Shown: piece after piece, positions 22,283-30,507 of the stretch | Layout of the letters: the number at the start of each line of letters is the position of its first letter | Position numbering within the stretch: the first letter of the stretch is position 1 | IMG/VR virus record: IMGVR_UViG_3300030430_003038 | Coordinates: 1 to 33,197 of that record | Length of the DNA stretch: 33,197 bases | DNA from: a virus | Reading direction: 5' to 3' (one strand) | Made by a program: the position numbers and the translations under genes | The notes under the pieces: generated by a model | What the model saw: the letters and a program-made list of their open reading frames with translations, nothing else | Told to the model about the DNA's origin: nothing | The model's database searches: none

Positions 22283-23176
22283 ATGGTTGAATTACACTGT
22301 CACCTTGACGGTTCACTGCGATTCAGCACATTGCAAAAACTCGCAGTCCGTCAAGGCTTACCTGCGCCCATTCCAAGAGAAGTTGGTTTTCACAAAGGCA
22401 TGAGCTTACAAACAGCCCTGAGCAAATTCAGACTAACCCTGTCAGTTTTGCAACAACCTAAAGCCGTTACAAGAGTTACTCGTGAAATATGTGAAGATGC
22501 TGAGGCAACAGGGGTACACAGCTTAGAAATAAGATTTGCACCCCAGCTTCACAGCGGAGCCTCTATAGACAGAATAGTCGATGCTGCGATTGACGGATTA
22601 GATTGGAATGCAAATCTGATCCTTTGCGGTCTCTACGGAGAACCACCAGAGATATTAAGCAACCTTGTTGATATTGCTAAGACAAGACCAAGAGTCGTTG
22701 GTATAGATCTGGCCGGTGGTCCACTTCCAACTCATAAGTGGAGTTTGTTTGACTACGTCCAGCCCTTCAGCGAAGCTAAGCGTTATGGCATAGGTCGCAC
22801 TGTTCATGCTGCTGAGGGCAGATCTCCAAAAGAGATTGAGGTGGCAATAAACTTTCTTCACGCTCAGAGGATTGGACATGGAACAACAATACTTGAAGAT
22901 CAGAGGGTTGTTGACCTCGTTAGAGAAAAGAACGTGGTTCTAGAAGCGTGCATAACTTCCAACGTTCATACTGGCGTTATTGATAGTTTTGGCGCACATC
23001 CCATCAAAGAGTGGATAGAACAAGATATACCCGTTTCGATCTGTGCTGATAATACGCTTATGTCTAATACTGATCTATCAATCGAGATCATGAACACAAA
23101 GTACTTGTGTGGTCTCACTGACGAACACTTACAAAAAACTTATGACTGGGGTTTTCAAGGTCTATTTAGGAGGTAA
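22283..23176 (+). CDS. add: Adenosine deaminase family enzyme
   Basis: It hydrolyses the amino group of adenosine or a related adenine compound, giving inosine. All family motifs are present: metal-binding HCHLDGSLR at 5-13, AGG loop near 148, TVHAAE near 172 with its metal His and catalytic Glu, RIGHGT near 196, and ADNTLMSNTDLS near 253 with the metal-binding Asp. In the last motif the usual Asp-Asp-Pro is Asp-Asn-Thr, like the Asp-Asn form seen in actinobacterial enzymes. At 297 residues it is slightly shorter than bacterial Add (333). It could salvage purines from degraded host nucleic acid. GGAGG lies eight bases upstream. Confidence 0.85.
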   Translation: MVELHCHLDGSLRFSTLQKLAVRQGLPAPIPREVGFHKGMSLQTALSKFRLTLSVLQQPKAVTRVTREICEDAEATGVHSLEIRFAPQLHSGASIDRIVDAAIDGLDWNANLILCGLYGEPPEILSNLVDIAKTRPRVVGIDLAGGPLPTHKWSLFDYVQPFSEAKRYGIGRTVHAAEGRSPKEIEVAINFLHAQRIGHGTTILEDQRVVDLVREKNVVLEACITSNVHTGVIDSFGAHPIKEWIEQDIPVSICADNTLMSNTDLSIEIMNTKYLCGLTDEHLQKTYDWGFQGLFRR

Positions 23177-23177
23177 T

Positions 23178-23663
23178 ATGAAACAACCAAGTTACGTTGA
23201 CTTTGATCAAAAGTCATATAAATGGAAAGCAGGTGTGGACTATCGAAAGAATCCACACCTTTATCATATCGGCAGAGGACAACAGGGTGTTTTGACCTGC
23301 GAGCCTTACAAGTCAGAGATATGCCAGCATTGGCGGTTTAAAACACCTGAGCTTGCTCAAGAGTCGTCCAAAACTATCTTGTCTATGTTCTATGATTATG
23401 TTGACAAAGGCGACTTTGTTGGCGCCGACATGGCCAAGAAGTTCTTACACATGGGCTTTACACGTTCCCGACGTTACGCTAATCACCGTAGCGGTCGCAA
23501 ATGGACAAAGGAGTCCGGAAGTTGGGAAGTTCTCCCACAAGAGGCAGATGCAATGACTTGCGAGAAAGCCAAGTCTGCTGAGATATTCAAGACGGCTTGG
23601 GTCGAAGCGAGAACAAACGAGGCTTATTTAAAAATGAAGAAGGAGTGGAAGAATGAAGATTGA
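23178..23663 (+). CDS. DUF4385-family protein
   Basis: I choose ATG 23178 because AGGAGG lies six bases upstream. The 161-residue product begins YVDFDQKSYKWKAGVDYRKN and continues GRGQQGVLTCEPYKSEI, HWRFKTPELA, GDFVGADMAKKF and FTRSRRYANHRSGRKW. This combination is characteristic, as I remember it, of DUF4385, a family of unknown function shared by phages and bacteria. The rich His/Arg/Lys content hints at nucleic acid or nucleotide binding. It overlaps the VOC gene by 11 bases. Confidence 0.75.
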   Translation: MKQPSYVDFDQKSYKWKAGVDYRKNPHLYHIGRGQQGVLTCEPYKSEICQHWRFKTPELAQESSKTILSMFYDYVDKGDFVGADMAKKFLHMGFTRSRRYANHRSGRKWTKESGSWEVLPQEADAMTCEKAKSAEIFKTAWVEARTNEAYLKMKKEWKNED

Positions 23664-23952
23664 TCACATAGCACTACAAGTTGAAAACCCAAAACAAGCA
23701 GCAGAATGGTATCGTGATGAGTTTGAAGGCGAGATACTCTATGCCGATGAGACTTGGAGCTTTGTTCAAATGGACAATATAAAGTTAGCTTTCGTTGTAA
23801 AATCACAACACCCTGAACACATAGCATTTGAAGTGGATGGCTTTGAAGAAGGGGAGCGCGCTAAAGAACACAGAGATGGAACCATCTCAGTATACAAACG
23901 AGACCCGTTTGGAAATATATACGAATTAATAAAATATCCACTTGACAAATAA
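23653..23952 (+). CDS. VOC (glyoxalase/bleomycin-resistance) superfamily protein, 99 residues
   Basis: One vicinal oxygen chelate module: MKIDHIALQVENPKQAAEWY at the start, VKSQHPEHIAFEV in the middle and KRDPFGNIYELIKY at the end, the usual beta-alpha-beta-beta-beta order. Metal-ligand-type residues are His5, the His in PEHIAFEV and the Glu in IYELI. At 99 residues it has one module and would need to dimerise. The family includes glyoxalase I and antibiotic-resistance binding proteins; the substrate is unknown. AGGAG lies upstream, inside the previous gene. A promoter overlaps its end. Confidence 0.75.
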   Translation: MKIDHIALQVENPKQAAEWYRDEFEGEILYADETWSFVQMDNIKLAFVVKSQHPEHIAFEVDGFEEGERAKEHRDGTISVYKRDPFGNIYELIKYPLDK

Positions 23953-23969
23953 CACAAACGTGTTATATT
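23942..23969 (+). promoter_or_regulatory. Promoter with palindromic spacer before the GHKL ATPase
   Basis: TTGACA at 23942-23947, 16-bp spacer, TATATT at 23964-23969 preceded by TGT. ATAACAC (23949-23955) and GTGTTAT (23960-23966) form a perfect 7-bp inverted repeat with four bases between, a candidate repressor site. Confidence 0.75.
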
Positions 23970-24000
23970 AACATTACCAATAACAAAAAAGGAGTCTACT

Positions 24001-25779
24001 ATGACATGGTTTATTACAGCACCTACAAAGGAAGCAACAACTACAATTATTCAACAATATGCGCTAGGTGTGCCACCAGCACTAGCCATTAGAGAATTGG
24101 TTGTAAATGGCATCGAAGCATGCTTAAGAAACAAAGAAGAGCCCGGTGGAGAGGTTCTAGTAACTAGAGATCACAAAGATATCAACAAACTATCTGTTCA
24201 GAACTTTGGAGGAGATTACTTAAGTGAGGACGTTTTTAAAGAGCACCTTGCTAGTATGTGCCAATCAGGGAATATCGTAAACGGTAAAACCACTTTCCTA
24301 GATGTAAATAAAGGCATTGGTGCTAAAGTAGCAATATTACCCAAAAACAGACACGGGATTGTATACAGAAGCATTATGAAAGGTGAACAAATCGGAATAC
24401 AGGCACAGATGCGGGAAAATGACAATGGTCTTTTTTGCTGCCCTACGCAATACTGTGAAATTCAACAAATAGAAACTGAGTGGCCGGCCTGCGTTGAGTT
24501 TTCCGCTGCGGCATACGACGTACAGTCAATGAAGGCAAAGCGCAGTATCACCGAAGCAGTAATTATGGGTGATACGCTAGAACAAGATACGTTCGCATTG
24601 TACGATGATGCTTGTGCCACAAAGAGTAAAAAAAATTCGGATGAGGCGACAGGCTATGGCATCTTAAGGTATCTGACTCAAAGGTTTTGGGATGAGCCCG
24701 GAGGTGGAAAGGTAAAAGTCAGAGTCAAAAGATTTTCTAAAGACCCCAAGGATCAAGTAAATGATACCAATGTAGTCTATGGTATGAAAAAATATATGAA
24801 AGACCAACATAAACAACATGGGGAATTCACAATATCTTACGATGAAAAATTTGATGTTACCGCACATTGGTGCATTCTCCCGAAGACAGGCGAAAAAGGC
24901 CGAAACACCAACTACGTACACAGAGGTTTTACAGCTTTAGCCTATAAGGGAGAGATGTATCATGACCATAAAAAACATCATGCGACCTGTAAGAAGGAGA
25001 TAAGTGATTGCGGAGTGATCTGGAACCAATCCCAGTTTCTAGTAGTTTTTGAAATTCCCAGAACAGTTGAAAATATACAAGTTGACGCTGGCAGAACAAA
25101 ATTAATCTATGACGATAGGGAGATAGACCAGTCCCTATTAAGAGATGCTTTTCGAGAAAACCTACCTGAAGAGGTCATAGAATGGCTAGAAGATCATCAA
25201 GTGAAAGATTATGACCCAGATAAATTTGATAAAATTCTTGATAAAGATGTTAAAGATCTAGGCTTCTCTAAAGTTACCGCCTCAAAGCCAAAAACTAAAA
25301 AGTGGTACACAAGCACCCCAACTTATTTAATTGGCAAGTTAAGGGAATCTGGCATCGCACAGAAATTTATGAATACACCTGCGAAGCAGTTAAAATCTTA
25401 CCAAAGGCCAAAATGTGTCGTAATTGATCAGGAACAAGCACCACTTTGTGAGTTTCATTTTAAAAGTTACACCATGGTTATCAACAAAGCTTCCGAACTG
25501 TACAAGTTTAGAAGGAAAAAAATCTTAGATATGCTTGACGAGGTGTGTGTAGTGCAAGACCAGCTAGAACTTCAATTAAATAGGTATATCTATATTCAAG
25601 CAACACATAGAGTGTTTGAGTCGCAATCACTTGGTTCCTCAAAGACACCACAAGAGCTAAGTGAAGAATGGACACCCAGTAGTTTGCAATGTTGGAATCA
25701 ACATTTTGATGAAAATATTATCAAGGTGGTCAAAAAGGCACAGAAAAACCAAGCTGTCTTAAAAAATAAAATAGCATAA
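24001..25779 (+). CDS. GHKL-type ATPase (histidine kinase-like fold), 592 residues
   Basis: The N-terminal domain has GHKL boxes: ALAIRELVVNGIEACLRNKE near residues 28-47 with the N-box Glu and Asn, SVQNFGGDYLSE near 65-76 in the place of the G1 box (its Asp appears replaced by Asn), and NKGIGAKVAILP near 103-114 as the glycine loop. MutL, Hsp90, topoisomerase VI-B, MORC and T4 rIIA share this fold; none is clearly the closest. The remaining 450 residues include a beta-rich middle and a helical C-terminus with many Lys, which I do not recognise. It has its own regulated-looking promoter. An HNH-type nuclease gene follows, so a two-component DNA-acting system is possible. Confidence 0.7.
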   Translation: MTWFITAPTKEATTTIIQQYALGVPPALAIRELVVNGIEACLRNKEEPGGEVLVTRDHKDINKLSVQNFGGDYLSEDVFKEHLASMCQSGNIVNGKTTFLDVNKGIGAKVAILPKNRHGIVYRSIMKGEQIGIQAQMRENDNGLFCCPTQYCEIQQIETEWPACVEFSAAAYDVQSMKAKRSITEAVIMGDTLEQDTFALYDDACATKSKKNSDEATGYGILRYLTQRFWDEPGGGKVKVRVKRFSKDPKDQVNDTNVVYGMKKYMKDQHKQHGEFTISYDEKFDVTAHWCILPKTGEKGRNTNYVHRGFTALAYKGEMYHDHKKHHATCKKEISDCGVIWNQSQFLVVFEIPRTVENIQVDAGRTKLIYDDREIDQSLLRDAFRENLPEEVIEWLEDHQVKDYDPDKFDKILDKDVKDLGFSKVTASKPKTKKWYTSTPTYLIGKLRESGIAQKFMNTPAKQLKSYQRPKCVVIDQEQAPLCEFHFKSYTMVINKASELYKFRRKKILDMLDEVCVVQDQLELQLNRYIYIQATHRVFESQSLGSSKTPQELSEEWTPSSLQCWNQHFDENIIKVVKKAQKNQAVLKNKIA

Positions 25780-25785
25780 AAAATG

Positions 25786-25816
25786 ATAAACCCCCTTGAC
25801 AAACAAGGGGGTTTAT
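25786..25816 (+). terminator. Perfect hairpin with a promoter -35 at its apex
   Basis: ATAAACCCCCTTG (25786-25798) and CAAGGGGGTTTAT (25804-25816) are a perfect 13-bp inverted repeat with loop ACAAA. It directly follows the ATPase stop and should end that transcript, although only three T follow the G run. The TTGACA of the next promoter spans the stem end and loop. Confidence 0.7.
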
Positions 25817-25824
25817 GTTATATT
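25796..25824 (+). promoter_or_regulatory. Promoter for the HNH gene, fused with the hairpin
   Basis: TTGACA at 25796-25801, 17-bp spacer, TATATT at 25819-25824 preceded by TGT. The -35 and most of the spacer lie within the hairpin of 25786-25816, so one stretch of DNA can end one transcript and begin the next. Confidence 0.8.
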
Positions 25825-25849
25825 ATTAATATCAAAAAAGGAGATAACT

Positions 25850-26407
25850 ATGAATAAAAGAACAATAACAGAACACTTAAAACAAATAAATCAGAATGCA
25901 AAGGCCAACAGTAATAACGTTGATTCTTTGGCCTACAGGTTGTCCAACAAGGGTAATGAAAGATACGGTAGATATTTCAAAAAAGCCGGATACCCAATCT
26001 GTGGTGGAAGACTTGACATTATCAAAGAGTTTGTTGAAATGATCTTTGAAACACAGGACAACCACTGTAGCATGTATGTGCCTACAAAAGAAGGACAGAT
26101 TGGAACTCACTGGAATCGTCCGGGTAAAGCATGGTATCAAGATCAACTAAAGTATGAGATTGATCATGTAGAACCTACAAACGCCGGTGGAAAAGATTCA
26201 TTAGAAAACATACAGTTTTTGTCACCAAATGCAAACCAGTTTCTTAAGAACTCATTAACATGTGATCTATTCTTTAGATGCGTGCATATATCAGATGTGA
26301 CAAAACAAAGATTCAAACAGGTTTTAGTAAACAGAGAGAAGCTTTTCAAATCAAAAAAATGGAAAGATTTCATACATAAATGCGAGGTAATTGAAGGTCG
26401 AGCATAA
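25850..26407 (+). CDS. HNH-type endonuclease
   Basis: ATG 25850 has AGGAG seven bases upstream; an in-frame start at 25796 lies in the promoter and is rejected. The 185-residue product has an HNH core: EIDHVEPTNAGGKDSLENIQ followed by FLSPNANQF, giving the Asp-His pair, the Asn and the later His/Asn positions of the beta-beta-alpha metal fold. CGGRLDI upstream may contribute. Such proteins cut DNA, as homing enzymes, restriction enzymes or repair nucleases. It is not inside a recognisable intron. Its position right after the GHKL ATPase suggests a partnership, but it has its own promoter. Confidence 0.75.
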   Translation: MNKRTITEHLKQINQNAKANSNNVDSLAYRLSNKGNERYGRYFKKAGYPICGGRLDIIKEFVEMIFETQDNHCSMYVPTKEGQIGTHWNRPGKAWYQDQLKYEIDHVEPTNAGGKDSLENIQFLSPNANQFLKNSLTCDLFFRCVHISDVTKQRFKQVLVNREKLFKSKKWKDFIHKCEVIEGRA

Positions 26408-26412
26408 ATTTA

Positions 26413-26440
26413 AAAAACCCCTTGACAACAAGGGGTTTTT
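26413..26440 (+). terminator. Second perfect hairpin with a promoter -35 at its apex
   Basis: AAAAACCCCTTG (26413-26424) and CAAGGGGTTTTT (26429-26440) form a perfect 12-bp inverted repeat with loop ACAA and end in five T. It follows the HNH gene by six bases. TTGACA of the DnaE promoter spans the apex. Confidence 0.8.
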
Positions 26441-26450
26441 ATGTTATAGT
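26422..26450 (+). promoter_or_regulatory. Promoter for the DnaE gene, fused with the hairpin
   Basis: TTGACA at 26422-26427, 17-bp spacer, TATAGT at 26445-26450 preceded by TGT. The ATG at 26473 follows with GGAGG. The design is the same as at 25796. Confidence 0.85.
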
Positions 26451-26472
26451 ATAAATACAAATCGGAGGAAAA

Positions 26473-29400
26473 ATGAAATCAGGATACGTAGTATTAAATA
26501 TCAAGCCATTGCATAGCAACTATGATGGCATCGTCAAGAAACAAGGCGAAACAATCGCAACTTTTCCTGTCAAACATCTGGACAAGCTTGGCTTCCCAGA
26601 GAGAGACATAGAGGAAATCACAACTGATTGGCAAATAAACGCACACAGACATAGAGATGGCTGTTTTGAATATACGATAAGTGCCAAATCAACCAGAGAA
26701 CCAACACCAGAAGACCTTACTCGCACTGTTGAGGTTATACAAGAGGTTATCGAATGTAACAAGCCAGTGCAGAGAAGTGAAAGTACGCTTAGGTTTGTAA
26801 ACCTACATGCTCACAGTGGTGTTGGCTCGCCATTTGATGGGTTCGGATATCCGCAGGAGCACATGGACTTTGCATATAACAATGGCTGTGAAGCACTTGC
26901 ATTGACCGATCATGGCAACATGAACGGCTTTGCTTATCAAGTCCTGCATGCTAGAAAGATGAAAGCAGCAGGCAAGAAGTTCAAGCCCATATTCGGAGTT
27001 GAGGCTTACTTCATCCCATCAGTTGATGAGTGGAAGGTCAAGATCGAAGAATATCGACAGGATAAAAAGAAAGCTAAACAAATTGATGCTGGTCGCTCCG
27101 GCACAAACATCGAAGCAGATGGTGAGTCTAAAGGTATGTCTAAGTCTGACATTAACAGAACTCGCCACATGGTTCTCATTGCTATGAATCAAACAGGACT
27201 CAACAACATCTTCAAGATGGTTTCAGAGTCTTACAACGGAGATTATTTCTATCGCAAGCCACGCGTTGATTACGACCTTTTGTCTAAGTACAACGAGGGT
27301 GTGATCGCTATGTCTGCTTGTCTTGGTGGTGTCTATGCTGGATGCTACTGGCAGGAAAGAGAGAACGGTGATGAGGCTGTGATGGAATGTATGCGAGAAC
27401 AAACTCGCAAGATGCAAGCGATCTTCGGTGATCGTTGGTATGGCGAGCTCCAGTGGAACGCCGTGCCTGAACAACACGAACTCAACCAATATATTATTCG
27501 TATTGCGAAAGAATTCGATCTCAAGCTTGTGTCAACCGCCGACTCTCACTATCCAAACCCTGATGCTTGGAAAGACAGAGAGTTATACAAGCGACTTGGT
27601 TGGATTGGCAAGGGAAAGCCTGAATGGCTGGACATGAACATTCCAACTGACGTTCAAGAGATGGAGTATGAACTATACCCTAAGAACGGATTTCAAATGT
27701 GGGATGCCTACTGTGAGTATTCTGAAGCATGCGATCAAGAGTATGACGATGCTTTGATTGAGCAGTCCATTGAGGAGTCATATCACATTGCCATGGAGCG
27801 ATGCGAGGACTTCTTACCGGACACCACAGTTCGGCTCCCTGACTTTGTTGTACCGGCAGGGTACGAGGAAGACTCCTATCTTGAGCGTCTTGCATCAGCC
27901 GGTTTGTTCTCTATCCTCAAGGAGCAGGGACTAACACAGAAGCGAACCAAGTCTAAGTCGTTGATCTATGAATACGAACAGAGACTACAACACGAGCTCA
28001 AGGTAATCGCAGATCGTGGTTTCTCAAAATACTTTCTAACTATGAAAGCAATATCGGATAAAACAAATGAAGTACAACTCTCAGGGCCCGGTCGAGGATC
28101 TGCGGCAGGTTCTCTTGTTGCTTATGCTCTTGGCATTACTCAAATCGATCCAATTAAGTATGGACTTTTGTTCTCTCGTTTCCTTAGATCAGATGCGACT
28201 GATTACCCTGATATTGATTATGATGTATCCGATCCTATGGTTCTTAAAGATATTCTGATCGACCAGTGGGGCGACTCAACGGTTGTGCCTATTTCTAACT
28301 GGAATACGCTTCAGCTTCGCTCGCTGCTCAAAGATATCTCTAAGTTCTATGATATACCTTTCCAAGAGGTCAACTCTGTTACAGGCAAGATGTTAGCGGA
28401 AGCAACACCCATAGCAAAAAAGAAGCATGGTATCAAGGCTGGTGTGTATACTCCGACCTTTGAAGAAGTTGTTGAGTTCTCAGAGACACTACAGGACTTC
28501 TTCAAAAAATATCCTCATGTCAAGACTCACGTCGAGGCACTTCACGGATCTTACAGGTCATGCTCTAGACACGCCGGTGGAGTTGTAATCGGTGAACAAT
28601 TAGACAAGTTTATGCCTTTGATCTCTTCCAAAGGGGTAAGACAAACCCCTTGGTCCGAAGGTCAAAATGTTCGTCAATTAGAGCCTATGGGGTTTATTAA
28701 GTTTGATATTCTTGGGTTGTCCACGTTGCGAATGATTGAGGACTGTATAGGTAAAATCCTACAAAGACACCATGACATCGATAAGCCAAGCTTTGAAGAT
28801 GTAAAGAGCTTCTACGATGAGAACCTACATCCTGACAAGATTGATTTAAATAATCAAGCCGTATACAAACACATATTCAATGAAGGTAAGTGGGTTGGCA
28901 TCTTTCAGTTCACCGAGAGTGGAGCACAGACCTTTGCCCAACAGGTAAAGCCCAAGTCTATTATCGATCTTGCCGCTATCACATCAATCTATCGTCCCGG
29001 TCCTTTATCTGCTGGTGTAGACAGAGACTATGTCGATGCATCCAATGACCCGATTAACATTAAGTATCTTCATCCGATAGTTGAAGAAGTTACATCAGAG
29101 ACCTATGGGTTCCTTATTTTCCAAGAACAGATCGCCATGTTGGCCTATCGTCTTGGCGATGGTATCACAATGGATGAGGCCAACTTGCTTCGTAAGATCT
29201 TAACTAAGAAAGGAACTGGTAAGGGTCACGAGGTAAAAGATGCGCTGTATGATAAGTTTGTTAAAGGCTGCATCGAGAAGGGTATCAAAGAGCACGAAGC
29301 AAGAAAGCTTTGGCAAACGTTTGAGTATTTCTCTGGCTATGGGTTCAACAAGTCCCACGCTGTTTCCTACTCGGTGATATCCTATCAGTGTGCTTGGTTG

Positions 29401-30234
29401 TGTCACAACTATCCCGTTGAGTGGATGGCTTCGTTCTTAGACAAGGAACCAGAGTCTCGCAAAGAAAAGGCTATCAACCTTGCCAAGCAGCATGGATATG
29501 AGATCAAACCCTTGAACATAAATTATTCCGAGGACACTTGGAAGATACAGGACAACACAACCTTAGTTGCTCCTCTAACAACTATCAAGGGTTTAGGAAC
29601 GTCAGCCTATGAGCAGATCATTATGCATCGTCCATTCAACACAGCGGAAGAAATGTTATTCCATCCAGATGTAAAGTACAACAAGCTTAACAAAAAGGCT
29701 TTCGATGTGTTGTGTCGTGCTGGTGCGATGAATGATCTGATTGATGAGAGGTTCACTGGAGACAAGCACTTTTGGTCTGCTGTCTGTCTAGATAAACCTA
29801 GGACTAAAAAGAAACTCGATGAGAACATTGAAACCTACAGACCAGAGGGATCGTTCAGCGAAGAAGAAAAGATTGAATTCATAGCAGATCTCACAGGTAT
29901 ATTCCCAATGTCCATGGTTATCTCGTCCGATGTTCAAAGGCGACTAGATGAAAAGTGCTTACCACCAATATCTGAGTATGATAGAGACTTGCAACTATGT
30001 TGGTGTATTCCGAGATCTGTAACTAAAAAGAAAACAAGAACTGGTAAAACATTCTATGTAATTAAGGTTATTGATTCGAACTCAATCGAAACACAGATTC
30101 GTTGTTGGGGTGTAAACTCAAACAAGGACAAGGTACATATCAACAGACCGTACCTTCTGAAGCCTAGATACGATGAAACTTGGGGCTTCTCAACCTACGG
30201 TAACGTTGACAACTGCTGGGCTTTGCTCGGCTAA
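26473..30234 (+). CDS. dnaE: DNA polymerase III alpha subunit (family C, DnaE-like)
   Basis: A complete replicase of 1253 residues. Residues 1-105 are an N-terminal extension I do not recognise. The PHP domain follows: HAHS at 112-115, LTDHGNMNG, GVEAYF, SACLGG and STADSHYP, so the metal-binding residues for PHP proofreading appear intact. The polymerase core has GPGRGSAAGSLVAYALGIT near 538, YPDIDYD near 578-584 with the catalytic Asp pair, RHAGGVVI, and FDILGL near 744-749 with the third Asp. The helix-hairpin-helix (TIKGLG) and a C-terminal OB-like domain follow. No clamp, clamp loader or DnaQ lies in the window, so it may borrow host factors. It is likely the main replicase beside the compact PolA. 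Confidence 0.95.
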   Translation: MKSGYVVLNIKPLHSNYDGIVKKQGETIATFPVKHLDKLGFPERDIEEITTDWQINAHRHRDGCFEYTISAKSTREPTPEDLTRTVEVIQEVIECNKPVQRSESTLRFVNLHAHSGVGSPFDGFGYPQEHMDFAYNNGCEALALTDHGNMNGFAYQVLHARKMKAAGKKFKPIFGVEAYFIPSVDEWKVKIEEYRQDKKKAKQIDAGRSGTNIEADGESKGMSKSDINRTRHMVLIAMNQTGLNNIFKMVSESYNGDYFYRKPRVDYDLLSKYNEGVIAMSACLGGVYAGCYWQERENGDEAVMECMREQTRKMQAIFGDRWYGELQWNAVPEQHELNQYIIRIAKEFDLKLVSTADSHYPNPDAWKDRELYKRLGWIGKGKPEWLDMNIPTDVQEMEYELYPKNGFQMWDAYCEYSEACDQEYDDALIEQSIEESYHIAMERCEDFLPDTTVRLPDFVVPAGYEEDSYLERLASAGLFSILKEQGLTQKRTKSKSLIYEYEQRLQHELKVIADRGFSKYFLTMKAISDKTNEVQLSGPGRGSAAGSLVAYALGITQIDPIKYGLLFSRFLRSDATDYPDIDYDVSDPMVLKDILIDQWGDSTVVPISNWNTLQLRSLLKDISKFYDIPFQEVNSVTGKMLAEATPIAKKKHGIKAGVYTPTFEEVVEFSETLQDFFKKYPHVKTHVEALHGSYRSCSRHAGGVVIGEQLDKFMPLISSKGVRQTPWSEGQNVRQLEPMGFIKFDILGLSTLRMIEDCIGKILQRHHDIDKPSFEDVKSFYDENLHPDKIDLNNQAVYKHIFNEGKWVGIFQFTESGAQTFAQQVKPKSIIDLAAITSIYRPGPLSAGVDRDYVDASNDPINIKYLHPIVEEVTSETYGFLIFQEQIAMLAYRLGDGITMDEANLLRKILTKKGTGKGHEVKDALYDKFVKGCIEKGIKEHEARKLWQTFEYFSGYGFNKSHAVSYSVISYQCAWLCHNYPVEWMASFLDKEPESRKEKAINLAKQHGYEIKPLNINYSEDTWKIQDNTTLVAPLTTIKGLGTSAYEQIIMHRPFNTAEEMLFHPDVKYNKLNKKAFDVLCRAGAMNDLIDERFTGDKHFWSAVCLDKPRTKKKLDENIETYRPEGSFSEEEKIEFIADLTGIFPMSMVISSDVQRRLDEKCLPPISEYDRDLQLCWCIPRSVTKKKTRTGKTFYVIKVIDSNSIETQIRCWGVNSNKDKVHINRPYLLKPRYDETWGFSTYGNVDNCWALLG

Positions 30235-30261
30235 ACATTTATTAACAACAAGGAGTATTAT

Positions 30262-30507
30262 ATGAATGTAACAAATGAAAAACAAGAGGACACACCTCTA
30301 TTGACACAAGGCGACCTAGCCATAGCAGCGTATTCGATATCAGAAGTGTTCAACTCATATCTTGAGCGATATGAAGAAGAGGACTATGGCGAGCTTACGA
30401 AAGAACAGATGGAAGCATCCATGAATAATTTAAGGCTAGCATTTACCAAGTTTGACTCACTAATTAAAACGATTGTCGAGCGAGAACAAATCAATGAAGG
30501 TGGGTGA
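30262..30507 (+). CDS. Small acidic helical protein, 81 residues
   Basis: AAGGAG lies eight bases before the ATG. The product is acidic, mainly helical (residues 15-75), with Glu/Asp-rich runs such as YEEEDYGELTKEQ and no Cys. I do not recognise the family. It overlaps the next GDLV gene by 14 bases and shares its transcript with DnaE. Confidence 0.5.
   Translation: MNVTNEKQEDTPLLTQGDLAIAAYSISEVFNSYLERYEEEDYGELTKEQMEASMNNLRLAFTKFDSLIKTIVEREQINEGG

Noticed and set aside
24001-25779. T4 rIIA or MutL as the identity of the GHKL protein
   Set aside because: No rIIB partner, no MutL C-terminal or DNA-binding signature that I can recognise; only the shared ATPase fold is supported.
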